DNA of 64,000 nucleotides from Euglena gracilis (GCA_039621445.1 CP154954.1:1798001-1862000); one strand, 5' to 3'. Counted from the first letter of the stretch, positions 28,906 through 40,596 are shown. Notes: generated by a model from the sequence alone, not told the origin. Numbers and translations: made by a program.

Positions 28906-29450
28906 TAAAACCTCATAAAAATAATCAAATAAGTATAAATAATAAAAATAAAATAAAATTTTTACAAAAAATGATGCAAATTCGTAAACTAATGAACTAA
29001 AACTTTTAATTAAAAATTTGTTCACAAACTGTAAAAAATATTTTCATATAGTACAGCTTTTCAATAAATGAATATAAAATATACATGTTTCGTTCAGGTA
29101 TTACTAATAATACTAATAATGCATGCTTTTATTAGAATATAAATGATTTATTAATAACAATTTCAGTTAATACTGTATATTATTGTTATTTTAACAAGTA
29201 AAAATAAATAAAAATTCCAAAATTTAGAAAAAAGTTAAATTTTATAAAATTAAATTTGATCTTTAAAATATTGAAGGATTATAAAGAAGGAATTTTTCAT
29301 AAAAAATATTTTAAAATAATACAAAATTAATGACGCAAAAAATTCCATTTAATAAAGTTCCAATTAAATCTATAAAAAAAAGAAAACAAAATGTTTTACA
29401 ATATAGCGAAAAATAAAAATAATAAAAAAAAAAAAAAAAATTAAAAGACG
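28906..29450. other. AT-rich spacer, rps3 to maturase-like gene
   Basis: About 545 bases of A/T-rich DNA. It might hold a first exon of the maturase-like gene, since the frame at 28905 opens right after a stop. Nothing else is seen. Confidence 0.5.
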
Positions 29451-30618
29451 CTAAACTTTATATACCCAAACCTTTATCCCTAAAACTCCATAAATCGTAT
29501 TATAAAATTAATAAAATTTATTTAAAATAAAACAAAAAATAAAAATAAAGAAAAATTTATAAAATTATACTAAATTTTATAAAAATAAAAGAAATATCTT
29601 ATGAGCTATATCATTAAAATAATCTATATCTGCCCTCAAAGTATGAAGAGGAACTCTTCCTTCCCTAAACCATTCCGTCCTAGCAATTTCTATACCATTT
29701 AAACGTCCAGAAACTTGAACCTTTATACCCTCTGCTCCTGCCTTCATTGCTTGCAACATTACAGTTTTCATAGCCCTTATAAAAGGTGTTCGTTTTTCTA
29801 ATTCTCGACGAACTGAGTCGGCAAGAAGTCTGGCATCTAAATTAGGAGAGGTCACTCCTACAACCTTACAAGTAATAATACGAGGAGTCTTACCCAACAG
29901 ATAATTCATCCTATCAATCAATATATCCCTAATACGAGATAATCCCTGGCCATCTCTTCCTATTACACGTTCTGGTCTGGCAACATGAATATAGACTATT
30001 GTGTTATTTCTTTGTTCACTAAATTCATATATTCTTTCTATCTTTATCAACGAAATTAAAGTCTCTAAAAGCTCTTTATTCATAAAATTACGGATAACGA
30101 TGTCTTCTTTTACAAAACTAGCGTAATGCCTCCTTTCCACATACCAAAATGAACTATGCGACTAAGAAAATAGAAAACTCTTTTTAAAGTTAAAAATAAA
30201 ATACTTTCAAAACAAAACAAGCTTATTAAAAGCATATAGCTAAAATAAAAACTCGGGTATAAAATCTCTAATTCTAATAAAATATAAATCAAATTATCCT
30301 CAAAATAAGAATAAAAACTTTTTCTACAAAAAAAATAAATAAGGAAAAATAAACATTAAAAACAACACTTAATAGAAAAATATAAAAAATCGACCTCAAA
30401 ATAATATTTAACGAATTGAAGCTATCTTATAAATTTTAAAGTAAATAAGACCAAAAAATTATAAAAATTAACTTTAGAACTTTAGTATCGCACTATAAAT
30501 ATTTTAGATAAAACACAAGTTAATAATAGAATAAAATATTTATTACGAAATAAATAATATTTTGTATCTCAATAGTAATACCTAGCCTAAACCCTAAAGG
30601 GTGAACTTTTTGACCCAT
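29451..30618 (-). CDS. rps3: Plastid ribosomal protein S3, three exons
   Basis: 30S protein at the mRNA entry channel. Exons on the minus strand: 30618-30573 (MGQKVHPLGFRLGIT), 30160-29603 (HSSFWYVERRHYASFVKEDI; RPERVIGRDGQGLSRIRDI; SGRLNGIEIARTEWFREGRV) and 29500-29451 (TIYGVLGIKVWVYKV). The exons sum to 218 codons, giving 217 residues. Intron 1 (412 bases) starts TTGAG. Intron 2 (102 bases) starts ATAAG; removing it restores the ADIDY...TIYGVLGIKVW ending that a read-through frame would lose. Both intron starts fit NTNNG. Confidence 0.95.
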
Positions 30619-31248
30619 AAAAAAAAAAACAACTAATGCTAAAATCTTAATTGAAAATAATATAAAAATAAATTATGAATAATAAATAAATATTAGTTAA
30701 ATTTAAAAAAGATTATTGTTTTGATTATTTATTAATAGAGATTTAATCTTTTTTCTATAAATTTAATCTTTCAAATTTTTTCAAAACAAAATGACCAGTT
30801 AATGTAAAAAATAAGTTTTTTCTGATTAATGAGGTTCCAACACTTAATAAAATAAATTACAAAAACAAAATGCAATAAGTTAACAAAAATTTTTATAAAA
30901 TGGATAATTTTAATTGAATAGAAATTATAATCCTTCTAAAATCTGTACAAGCGTTTACAACATACAGCTTCATTAATACAAATATACATTTAAAATACCT
31001 ATAAAACTATAAAAATTTTTGATAGTATTTCCAATCGCTTTTTAAACAAAAAAATGAATAAAATAAATCTGTTTTGAAATGAAAAATAAATTAAAATTTT
31101 TAAACCATAAACCAAATTCAACAAATAATAAAAACAAATAAACTTAAAATTCATCAAAAATAAAAAGTTATTTATCTTTTATTTAGAAAAACAAACTCAC
31201 TAAAACAACAATTAGAGTTGCAAAAGAAAACTACGAAATAATTCAAAT
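30619..31248. other. AT-rich spacer, rpl22 to rps3
   Basis: About 630 bases with no coding, tRNA or intron signature that I can support. It is unusually long for a gap inside a ribosomal-protein operon. Confidence 0.6.
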
Positions 31249-31590
31249 TCAGACAATAATAGTTATATGACATGTTCGTTTTTTAATAGGAAAACCCCTA
31301 CCTTGTGCATGTGGACATAAACGTTTCAAGATAGGTCCAGCATCTGCTCTAGCTTCGAGAACACGCAAAACATTTGCATCTTCATCGTAATTTTTTATTG
31401 AATTAGAAACGGCGCTTTTAAGAAGCTTAAAAATAAGAGTACTAGGTTTATAAGGCATAAATTTTAAAATCATTAAAGCCTCTTTTGCAGAACGACCTTT
31501 AATTTGATTTAAAATTCTCCTAACTTTAAAAGGAGAAATTCTAACGTACTTTATTGAAGCTGAAGATTCTAAAGGTTTTTTTTGTTCCAT
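31249..31590 (-). CDS. rpl22: Plastid ribosomal protein L22
   Basis: A 113-residue, intron-free 50S exit-tunnel protein. Conserved parts are SIKYVRISPFKVRRILNQIK GRS, ALMILKFMPYKPSTLIFKLL KSAVSNSIKN, a shared loop, and the C-terminal LKRLCPHAQGRGFPIKKRTC HITI. It is normal for plastid L22. The order rps19-rpl22-rps3 is kept. Confidence 0.96.
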   Translation of the reverse strand: MEQKKPLESSASIKYVRISPFKVRRILNQIKGRSAKEALMILKFMPYKPSTLIFKLLKSAVSNSIKNYDEDANVLRVLEARADAGPILKRLCPHAQGRGFPIKKRTCHITIIV

Positions 31591-31700
31591 CAGTAAAAAA
31601 TAACATAAAATTATATAAAAACTGTATAAAAAGTATCCATACTAATATTTAAAAAGTTCTTAATACATGCAAAAATTACATAACATATAAAATAATTCTA

Positions 31701-32185
31701 CTATCTCTTAGTCTTAGTTTTTTTATCATGCTTTTTATGACCACGATAATTTCTAGTTTGCACAAATTCACCTAATTTTATAAGGTTTAATAAATCCATT
31801 TTATTAATAAAAAACCCACAATAATATAAGAAAATAAACTTTAAATTTTTTATTACAAAAATTATAAAATCAAAAGTGACCTATCATTTGATCGGAAACT
31901 AAAACGGGTATATGCTCCTTTCCATTATAAACGCCTATTGTATTTCCAATCATAATTGGAATAATAGTACAGGAACGGGACCAAGTTAATATTACAGATT
32001 TAAAAAAGATCTAAAGTTTTCATATAAAAAAAAAAAAATAAATAAATTAGTATTATATATGATTCTAAAATAAAAATTAATTAAAAACATAAGGTCAAAT
32101 CTCAAAAACGATTCGAATTCATTTGGTCAACTTTTTTTATTAATGAATAAAAAACAAAAGGACCTTTTTTTAAAGAACGAGACAT
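31701..32185 (-). CDS. rps19: Plastid ribosomal protein S19, three exons
   Basis: 30S head protein. Exons: 32185-32108 ([20 protein letters not shown]), 32001-31876 ([40 protein letters not shown]) and 31778-31701 ([20 protein letters not shown]). The sum is 94 codons (93 residues). Introns of 106 and 97 bases, both starting TTTTG, are textbook group III introns. The rejoined GH|KLGEF motif confirms the second junction. Confidence 0.95.
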
Positions 32186-32244
32186 AAATAAAAAATAAAC
32201 AAAATAAAAAATAAACAAAATAATAACAAGGAAAATAGTAGATA

Positions 32245-33078
32245 TTAAACCATTTTTCTAGAGCGAATTATATATTTATTACTAAATCGTTTAGGTGATC
32301 TTGTCTTTTTACCTAATGCTGGTTTACCCCAAGGCGTAACAGGCTTTGGTCTACCTATAGGACTTCTGCCTTCGCCTCCTCCATGAGGGTGATCGCAAGG
32401 ATTCATAGCTACACCACGAACTGTTGGTTTGTTTCCTAACCAGCGATTTCTTCCAGCTTTTCCTAAAACGACATTAGAATGATCAAGATTTCCAACTTGA
32501 CCAATAGTAGCCCAACAATAACGTCGTAATAAACGAACTTCTCCCGAAGGCATTGTTATAGTAACAAATTTTCCTTCATTGGCCAATATTTGTACAAAAG
32601 TTCCAGCAGCCCTTGCAATTTGACCACCTTTTCCAGGCTCAAACTCTACGTTATGAATAATAGTACCTAATGGTATTTTGCTTATGGGTAAAGAATTTCC
32701 TATTTTAATAGGAGAAAAAAAATCAGAAATAATATTATTACCAACGCACAAATCTTTTGGATGAATAATATAAGACTTATCACCATTTTTATAATAAATT
32801 AAAGCAATTCGAGCATTCCTATTAGGATCGTATTCAATAGAAATAACTTTTCCTAAAATACCTAGCTTATTACGTTTAAACTCTATTCTGCGATACAAGC
32901 GTTTGTGACCACCACCTAAAGTTCGGCAAGTAATCACACCACGGGAATTCCGTCCTTTTGACCTATGAACAAAAAATGTTAAATATTTTTCAGGATTAGA
33001 TTTTGTAATTTCTGAAAAATTACTAACAGAACGTTTACGAGTCCCTGATGTATATGGTTTGTAATAACGAATAATCAT
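32245..33078 (-). CDS. rpl2: Plastid ribosomal protein L2
   Basis: A 277-residue, intron-free 50S protein close to the peptidyl transferase centre. Characteristic parts: [98 protein letters not shown], and the basic tail. Length and motifs are standard. It follows rpl23 on the same strand. Confidence 0.98.
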   Translation of the reverse strand: MIIRYYKPYTSGTRKRSVSNFSEITKSNPEKYLTFFVHRSKGRNSRGVITCRTLGGGHKRLYRRIEFKRNKLGILGKVISIEYDPNRNARIALIYYKNGDKSYIIHPKDLCVGNNIISDFFSPIKIGNSLPISKIPLGTIIHNVEFEPGKGGQIARAAGTFVQILANEGKFVTITMPSGEVRLLRRYCWATIGQVGNLDHSNVVLGKAGRNRWLGNKPTVRGVAMNPCDHPHGGGEGRSPIGRPKPVTPWGKPALGKKTRSPKRFSNKYIIRSRKMV

Positions 33079-33339
33079 ATTAAAAAATTAGTAAACTATT
33101 AAAGTATATACTAAATACATCGAAAAAATTAAAATAAAAAAATTTTAGGTTAAAAATAAAAAACTAAATTATTTTTAAACAAATAAAGTAAAACTCACCT
33201 ATAAATGCCACTACTAAAACAATAAAAATTAACTAGAGACAAGAAAAAAAAGGAATTGTTTCTAAGTCATTATATAAATTGATTAAAATCCTTAAAAGAA
33301 ATTAAACAAAAAAGAATTAATTGAAAACAAAAGTTATAT

Positions 33340-33810
33340 TTATTTCCCAATATAATATAATAATATAATCTCACTAATAAACATTCTTTTATAATATTTT
33401 TTCATACCCTCAAAATTATTTGAACGATAATATTTACTAGATTTTACATAGCTATTAACTGAAGTAATTTTAACACTAAAAGCAGTTTCAATAAGATCTT
33501 TAAATTGCCTTTTACTTATGAAGTTATAAAATACTAAAAAAATAAAAGTAATTAATTAAAATTTTTATAATATAAAACTACAAACTAAAAATACAGCTAC
33601 TATAAACATTCAAAACATTTGTATATCAACATCAAAAGTATAAACATTATTTTTTAAAAGTTTATTAGTCTTATCGGTCAAAATTTGAGATTTAAAAAAA
33701 AATCAAAAGTATTTATAAATATTCAAAAAAAAATTAACATTAAAAAAAAAAATAAATAAATATATTATAAAAAAAAAATATAAGAACACACCCATACTTA
33801 AACTGATCAT
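33340..33810 (-). CDS. rpl23: Plastid ribosomal protein L23, three exons including a 13-base first exon
   Basis: 50S protein at the tunnel exit. Exons on the minus strand: 33810-33798 (only ATGATCAGTTTAA), 33692-33616 (SQILTDKTNKLLKNNVYTFD VD) and 33522-33340 (FISKRQFKDLIETAFSVKIT SVNSYVKSS, MKKYYKRMFISEIILLYYIG K). The total is 91 codons (90 residues). Introns of 105 and 93 bases start GTATG and TTTTG (NTNNG). ILTDKTNKLL...YTFDVD matches the L23 amino end (ITEKT...YTFDVD). The short first exon is inferred from frame and splice signals. Confidence 0.85.
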
Positions 33811-33986
33811 AAAATTTTCTAGAAATAAAATAAAACATATAAAGTAAACAAAATACTAACAAAAAAAAAACAAGGAAATAATAACCTTTTTTAAATTATA
33901 AAAATTTAGAAAAATTTATTCGATAATATATTAATTACCGAATAAACTAAAATATATATTAAGAATATAAAAGTATTATAAAAAAC

Positions 33987-34115
33987 TTATAAAGAAGAAC
34001 CTAAACCCGAATAAGAGCCATAAAAAAAAAGAGCAAGAAGTGCAATCGCTGCTAAACCGATTATTGTAAGAACTAACCAAAGTGGAATTCTACCTGTATT
34101 TTCTGAATTAGACAT
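33987..34115 (-). CDS. psbJ: Photosystem II protein J
   Basis: A 42-residue protein, [20 protein letters not shown], then a hydrophobic helix ending [14 protein letters not shown]. The N-terminal TGRIPLWL and the C-terminal [12 protein letters not shown] are the PsbJ signatures. It is a single-helix subunit near cytochrome b559. It is last in the psbE-psbF-psbL-psbJ cluster. Confidence 0.97.
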   Translation of the reverse strand: MSNSENTGRIPLWLVLTIIGLAAIALLALFFYGSYSGLGSSL

Positions 34116-34203
34116 AAATATTTCTCCCAAAATAATAAAAAAATGTTAAAAAAAAATACTACAAAAATATTTGCTTCAAGAAGCAGACTTTAATTAATAA
34201 TAA

Positions 34204-34320
34204 CTAATTAAAGATATAACTAGAAAATAGAACAGCCAAAACAAAAATTAATAATAGTCCCCAGTATAAACTTGTCCTATTTAATTCGACTGTTTTTTTA
34301 TTTGAATTTGTTTGTGCCAT
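34204..34320 (-). CDS. psbL: Photosystem II protein L
   Basis: A 38-residue protein, [20 protein letters not shown], then [18 protein letters not shown]. The motif [25 protein letters not shown] is diagnostic of PsbL, which supports the QA site and PSII dimers. It has no intron and lies 88 bases from psbJ. Confidence 0.97.
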   Translation of the reverse strand: MAQTNSNKKTVELNRTSLYWGLLLIFVLAVLFSSYIFN

Positions 34321-34427
34321 AATAAATAATTTATAATAAAAAAATATGTTAAACCTTAGATTAAAAAATATAAAAAAGTATAACTTTAAACAAAACTTTA
34401 CACTTTATTTTAACAAAATTTTAAAGG

Positions 34428-35218
<791 letters not shown>

Positions 35219-35601
35219 ATCATAAAGCTTGCCAAATTTAAATATAATCGATAAACTTGTGAATATATATATATATATGATTTTCTTAAATTATTTTAAG
35301 AATAAAACGCATTTTTCATATTTTATTAATAAAAAATACCCCTTTCTTAAACAAAAAATAAAAAAGTTATCATTATTTTCATCTAAAACAAGAACAAAAA
35401 TTTCAATACTCTTAAAAAAATTGAAATAAAAAATACTGTTTTATACACTTTCAAAAATTATTTAGTATATTTTACTAAAATCCTGAAATAAGTCTTACTT
35501 GAAGGATTTTTAATTTTTTGAAATTAGACAAAAGTTCAAATCAAATTAAAAATGTATAAATTATATAAAAATGCGTCAGACTTTATTTGTTGTCATAAAT
35601 T
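35219..35601. other. AT-rich spacer, psbE to psbF
   Basis: About 380 bases of A/T-rich DNA between the psbE stop and the proposed psbF first exon. A 66-residue plus-strand frame at 35229-35429 is K/L/I/F-rich and unsupported. Nothing else is seen. Confidence 0.5.
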
Positions 35602-35694
35602 TTATTTAGTAAATTGATCCATTTGTTCTAAAGCATTGAAACGATCAGAAATTAAAGGAGCTTGTTGTCTTGTTTCTGTAAAATATTCGCTTGG
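35602..35694 (-). pseudogene. psbE: Cytochrome b559 alpha subunit (PsbE), C-terminal fragment cut at the junction
   Basis: The minus strand encodes [30 protein letters not shown] and a stop, matching the PsbE end (RP-NEYFTESRQ-IPLI-RFD-LEQ). The first about 50 residues, including the haem-ligand histidine and membrane helix, are missing. At 35694/35695 the sequence switches to GC-rich repeat DNA. The upstream frame stays open by chance into the repeat (GHFGP) but is not PsbE. Whether the gene is truly broken or the contig is chimeric cannot be told from this sequence. Confidence 0.92.
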
Positions 35695-36098
35695 GGGCCC
35701 GAAATGGCCAAAACTGGCCAAACTGGCCCAAAACCCCAAAACGGCCGTATCTCGGGCTAGGCGGGGAGTTGGCCCAAACCGCGCATACCGATCGATCGGG
35801 CGTCCCAAAGTTGAGGAATGACGTCCTCTTCACTTTTTCGCAACTCCCCGGCGTTTTCGAGATATTTTGAATTTTTCGATTTTTTGACCCCAAAATGACC
35901 CTGAAATTTTCCTGGAAAAAAAAAACGGTAGACAAGTGTTTTGGTCGGGCCATATCTACGGACTGGCGGGGAGTTGCCAGAAACTGAAGTGCTCTGGAGA
36001 ACCTAGGGAACCTCTCCTAACCTATAGGCTATTCACTTTGGGAGCCCGGAAATCCAATCACATCGATAATCCTCGGGTGCCCCGAACTACCCAAGGGG

Positions 36099-36168
36099 GT
36101 GGGGGGGGGGCGGGGGGGGGGCGGGGGGGGGGGCGGGGGGGGGCGGGGGGGGCGGGGGGTCCGAACCC
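36099..36168 (+). repeat. Interrupted G-run
   Basis: About 70 bases of nearly pure G on the plus strand broken by single C, precedes module copy 1. Many consecutive GGG tracts give strong G-quadruplex potential. Confidence 0.85.
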
Positions 36169-36180
36169 CCCGTCGCCGGG

Positions 36181-36262
36181 GTGGTAAGCTTCGCTCTTAC
36201 TCTAAAGAGATAAGAGCTCAGCGACCAGGGTGTGACGTAGAGCTGAGCTCTTTGGGGGACCA
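36181..36262 (+). repeat. Structured 80-bp module, copy 1
   Basis: It begins GTGGTAAGCTTCGCTC and ends TGAGCTCTTTGG. It contains the 11-bp inverted repeat AAGAGCTCAGC / GCTGAGCTCTT around a 19-base loop, and an overlapping hairpin GCTCTTA / TAAGAGC that would compete with it. Confidence 0.85.
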
Positions 36263-36263
36263 T

Positions 36264-36720
36264 TCCGGCTCGGCCGGCGAAAAACGCTCATTTTCAGCTC
36301 AAAAACATGTTTTCCGGGTCCAGGAGGCTCAAAAACATGGTTTTGGGCTGAAAAAAAATTTCAATTTTTTTCGACTTTTTTGACCCGGTTTTGACCCAAA
36401 ATCAATGGGTTGGCGGCCCAAAAAGGGGCGCTGGCGGGTCGAAAAACGCTCATTTTCAGCTCAAAAACGCTTTTTCCGGGTCCGGGAGGCCAAAAAACAT
36501 GGTTTTGGGCGAAAAAATTTTTTCGATTTTTTTCGACTTTTTTGACCCAGTTTTGACCCAAAGTCAATGGGTTGGCGAACCAAAACGGGGCGCTGGCGGG
36601 TCGAAAAACGCTCATTTTCAGCTCAAAAACACTTTTTCCGGGTCCGGGAGGCCAAAAAACATGGTTTTGGGCGAAAAAAAATTTTTCGATTTTTTTCGAC
36701 TTTTTGGCCCGAAAACGGCT
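36264..36720 (+). repeat. 162-bp tandem repeat, about three copies
   Basis: Units begin GGGTCGAAAAACGCTCATTT and continue through TTTTTCCGGGTCCGGGAGGC, an ACATGGTTTTGGGC segment and a TTTTTTCGACTTTTTTGACC tract. The GGGTCG start recurs at 36436 and 36598, a period of about 162 bases. No protein is supported. Confidence 0.85.
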
Positions 36721-37135
36721 AAGTCGGACAGTGGGAAAAGTGCGCAAAACGGCCATTTGGACCGAAAAACGGCCGTATCTCGGGCTAGGCGGGGAGTTGG
36801 CCCAAACTGCGAATACCGGTGGATAGGGCGTCCCAAAGTTGTGGAATGAGGTACTCTTTAGTTTTTCTCAACTCCCCGGCGTTTTCGAGATATTTTGAAT
36901 TTTTCGATATTTTGACCCCAAAAATGACCCCCTGTTGCCGGTCCAACAAACTTTCTTTGAAAAAAAAAACGGTAGACAACTTTTTTGCTCCGGCCATATC
37001 TCCGGACTGGAGGGGAGTTGCGGGCAAAATGAGGGCTCTGGAGAAACTAGGGATCCTCTCCTAACCTATAGGCTATTAACTTCTCGGGTCCCGAAATCAG
37101 GTCACATCGATAATCCTCGGGTGGCCGGACCTACT

Positions 37136-37137
<2 letters not shown>

Positions 37138-37166
<29 letters not shown>

Positions 37167-37181
37167 GGGGGGGCAGGGCTG
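37138..37181 (+). repeat. G-run
   Basis: About 44 bases of near-continuous G before module copy 2. Confidence 0.85.
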
Positions 37182-37210
37182 GGGGGTGTACGGGGGGCTT
37201 TTTCGGGGGG

Positions 37211-37296
37211 TTGGTAAGCTTCGCTCTTACTCTAAAGAGATAAGAGCTCAGCGACCAGGTTGTGACGTAGAGCTGAGCTCTTTGGGAGACCACCCC
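37211..37296 (+). repeat. Structured 80-bp module, copy 2
   Basis: Same sequence as copy 1, with the outer 3' element GAGACCACCCC able to pair with GGTTGGT or GGTGGT at the 5' edge. Both internal hairpins are intact. Confidence 0.85.
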
Positions 37297-37456
37297 AGTC
37301 CGGCCCGGCGCCCGGCCGGCGGCCTGGCCGGCCCGGCCGGCGGACCGGCGGCCCGGCCCGGCGGCCCGGCCCGGCGGCCCGGCGGCCCGGCGGCCCGGCG
37401 GCCCGGCGGCCCGGCGGCCCGGCGGCCCGGCGGCCCGGCGGCCCGGCCCGACCCGG
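37297..37456 (+). repeat. CCGGCGG tract
   Basis: About 160 bases of reiterated CCCGGCGGC (9-base unit). It reads as P/A/G/R in every frame and is not a gene. Confidence 0.85.
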
Positions 37457-39079
37457 ATGCTCATGATGCTCATGATGGCCATCCGGGGTCATGATGGCCA
37501 TCATTGGTCATGATGGCCATCCGGGGTCACGATGGCCATCATTGGTCATGATGGCCATCCGGGGTCATGATGGCCATCATTCGTCATGATGGCCATCATT
37601 GGGCATGATGGCCATCATGGGTCATGATGGCCATCCGGGGTCATGATGGCCATCATTGGTCATGATGGCCATCCGGGGTCATGATGGCCATCATTGGTCA
37701 TGATGGCCATCCGGGGTCATGATGGACATCCGGGGTCATGATGGCCATCCGGGGTCATGATGGCCATCATTGGTCATGATGGCCATCCGGGGTCATGATG
37801 GCCATCATTGGTCATGATGGCCATCATTTGGCATGCTGGGCATCATGGGTCATGATGGCCATCCGGGGTCATGATGGCCATCATTCGTCATGATGGCCAT
37901 CATTGGGCATGATGGCCATCATTGGTCATGATGGCCATCCGGGGTCATGATGGCCATCATTGGTCATGATGGCCATCCGGGGTCATGATGGACATCCGGG
38001 GTCATGATGGACATCCGGGGTCATGATGGCCATCCGGGGTCATGATGGCCATCATTGGTCATGATGGCCATCCGGGGTCATGATGGCCATCATTCGTCAT
38101 GATGGCCATCATTGGGCATGATGGCCATCATGGGTCATGATGGCCATCCGGGGTCATGATGGCCATCATTGGTCATGATGGCCATCCGGGGTCATGATGG
38201 CCATCATTGGTCATGATGGCCATCCGGGGTCATGATGGCCATCCTGGGTCATGATGGCCATCCGGGGTCATGATGGACATCCGGGGTCATGAATGATCAT
38301 TTGTCAATGAGTCCATTGGTCATGATGGCCATCCGGAGGGTCCATGAGTGGCCAATCATGGGGGGCCCCAAATCCGGGGTCAATGATGGCCATCCGGGGA
38401 GGTCATGATGAGCCATCATTGGTCTGAGGCCATCCGGGGTCATGATGGCCATCATTGGTCATGATGGCCATCCGGGGTCATGATGGCCATCATTGGTCAT
38501 GATGGCCATCCAGGGTCATGATGGCCATCCGGGGTCATGATGGCCATCATTGGTCATGATGGCCATCCGGGGTGATGGCCATCATGGGTCATGATGGCCA
38601 TCCGGGGTCATGATGGCCATCATTGGTCATGATGGCCACCGGGGGGCATGATGGCCATCATTGGTCATGATGGCCATCCGGGGTCATGATGGCCATCCGG
38701 GGTCATGATGGCCATCCGGGGTCATGATGGCCATCATTGGTCATGATGGCCATCCGGGGTCATGATGGCCATCATTCGTCATGATGGCCATCATTGGGCA
38801 TGATGGCCATCATGGGTTATGATGGCCATCCGGGGTCATGATGGCCATCATTGGTCATGATGGCCATCCGGGGTCATGATGGCCATCATTGGTCATGATG
38901 GCCATCCGGGGTCATGATGGCCATCATTGGTCATGATGGCCATCCGGGGTCATGATGGCCATCATTGGTCATGATGGCCATCATTGGTCATGATGGCCAT
39001 CCGGGGTCATGATGGCCATCATTGGGCATGATGGCCATCATTGGGCATGATGCGCATCATGACCATGAGGGCCATGAGG
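37457..39079 (+). repeat. 19-bp palindromic minisatellite, array 1
   Basis: Around 80 tandem units of 19 bases in two subtypes, GGTCATGATGGCCATCCGG and GGTCATGATGGCCATCATT, which largely alternate. The second subtype contains the perfect palindrome ATGATGGCCATCAT. A short scrambled patch lies at 38290-38420. The array ends ATGCGCATCATGACC and passes into the 162-bp family. Confidence 0.93.
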
Positions 39080-39240
39080 GGCTGGCGGGTCGAAAAACGC
39101 CAATTTTCGGCTCGAAAACACTTTTTCCGGGTCCAGGAAGCCTAAAAACATGGTTTTGGGCAAAAAAATTTTTTTTCGATTTTTTTCGAATTTTTGGCCC
39201 GAAAACGGCTAAGTCGGACAGAGGGAAAAGTGTACAAAAC
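39080..39240 (+). repeat. 162-bp family copy
   Basis: A single diverged copy directly after the minisatellite, with the same TTTTTTCGATTTTTTTCGA tract and the AAAACGGCTAAGTCGGACAG tail shared with 36715, 40720 and 61737. Confidence 0.8.
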
Positions 39241-39822
39241 GGCCATTTGGACCTGAAAACGGCCGTATCTACGGCTAGGCGGAGAGTTGCGGGGAAATCA
39301 AAATACTAGTAGATAGGGCGTTCCAAGGGCTTCAATTTAGGTCTCCGGACATTTTTTTCAACTCCCCACCATTTTGGAAATATTTTGCAAAAACTGGTTT
39401 TTTGGCCCGTTTTGGGCTCCAAATGGCAGAGTCCCCCCGTGGCGAACCCTCTAAACGGCCGTATCTCGGCCCAGGCGGGGAGTTGGCTCAAACCGCGCAT
39501 ACCGGTGGAAAGGGCGTCCCAAAGTTGTGGAATGAGGTACTCTTTACTTTTTCTCAACTCCCCGGCGTTTTCGAGATATTTTGAATTTTTCGATTTTTTG
39601 ACCCCCAAAATGACCCCCTGTTGCCGGTCCAACAAAAGTTCTTTGAAAAAAAAACGGTAGACAACTTTTTTGCTCGGGCCATATCTCCGGCCTGGCGCGG
39701 AGTTGCGGGCAAAGTGAGGGCTCTGGACAAACTAGGGACCGTCTCCTAACCTATAGGCTATTAACCTTTCGGGTCCCGAAATCAGGTCACATCGATAATC
39801 CGCGGGTGCCCGGGCCTACTCA

Positions 39823-39859
<37 letters not shown>
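39823..39859 (+). repeat. Uninterrupted run of 37 G
   Basis: A pure homopolymer by direct count, immediately before module copy 3. The exact length is probably unreliable in any sequencing technology. Confidence 0.8.
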
Positions 39860-39860
<1 letters not shown>

Positions 39861-39880
39861 GTGGGGGGGTTTTTGCGGCG

Positions 39881-39971
39881 GTGGTAAGCTTCGCTCTTAC
39901 TATAAAGAGATAAGAGCTCAGCGACCAGGGTGTGGTGTGACGTAGAGCTGAGCTCTTTGGGAGACCACCCC
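39881..39971 (+). repeat. Structured 80-bp module, copy 3
   Basis: As copy 2, but with a 5-base GTGTG duplication in the hairpin loop (GGTGTGGTGTGACG). Stems are unchanged. Confidence 0.85.
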
Positions 39972-40063
39972 AGCCCGGCCCGGCGGCCCGGCCCGGCTGG
40001 CGGCCCGGCGGCCCGGCCCGGCCGGCGGCCGGCGGCCCGGCGGCCCGGCCCGGCCGGCGGCCC

Positions 40064-40596
40064 GGGGTCATGATGGCCATCCGGAGTCATGATGGCCATC
40101 ATTGGTCATGATGGCCATCCGGGGTCATGATGGCCATCATTGGTCATGATGGTCATCCGGGGTCATGATGGCCATCGGGGTTCATGATGGCCATCCGGGG
40201 TCATGATGGCCATCCGGGGTCATGATGGCCATCCGGGGTCATGATGGCCATCATTGGTCATGATGGCCATCCGGGGTCATGATGGCCATCATTGGTCATG
40301 ATGGCCATCCGGGGTCATGATGGCCATCATTGGTCATGATGGCCATCCGGGGTCATGATGGCCATCCGGGGTCATGATGGCCATCCGGGGTCATGATGGC
40401 CATCCGGGGTCATGATGGCCATCATTGGTCATGATGGCCATCCGGGGTCATGATGGCCATCCGGGTTCATGATGGCCATCCTGGGTCCTCATGGCCATCA
40501 TTGGTCATGATGGCCATCATTGGTCATGATGGCCATCTTTGGTCATTGGCCATCATTGGGCAGGATGCGCCTCATGACCATGAGGGCCATGAGCGG
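40064..40596 (+). repeat. 19-bp palindromic minisatellite, array 2
   Basis: About 27 units of the same two subtypes as array 1. It follows a CCGGCGG tract (39972-40063) and is followed by a 162-bp family copy at 40597-40760. Confidence 0.92.

Noticed and set aside
35229-35429. A 66-codon plus-strand frame next to psbF
   Set aside because: It is K/L/I/F-rich from AT bias, lies in the psbE-psbF spacer opposite to the operon, and has no family resemblance.
35645-35953. Minus-strand frame running from the repeat into psbE as a fusion gene
   Set aside because: The PsbE residues lie in a different frame or are joined only by chance; the repeat side is non-coding in all other copies.
36530-36720. 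TTTTTTCG words in the 162-bp repeat as spliced-leader ends
   Set aside because: Only the T-run plus CG matches; the diagnostic ACACT...AGTGTC part is absent.
37135-37504. Arg/Pro/Gly-rich open frames over CCGGCGG tracts and G-runs, here and at 40000, 57100, 60200 and 63600
   Set aside because: These are composition artefacts: any frame through CCGGCGG repeats is open and reads as P, A, G and R.
37457-39079. CRISPR array
   Set aside because: The 19-base units are directly adjacent and alternate between two variants; there are no unique spacers and no cas genes.
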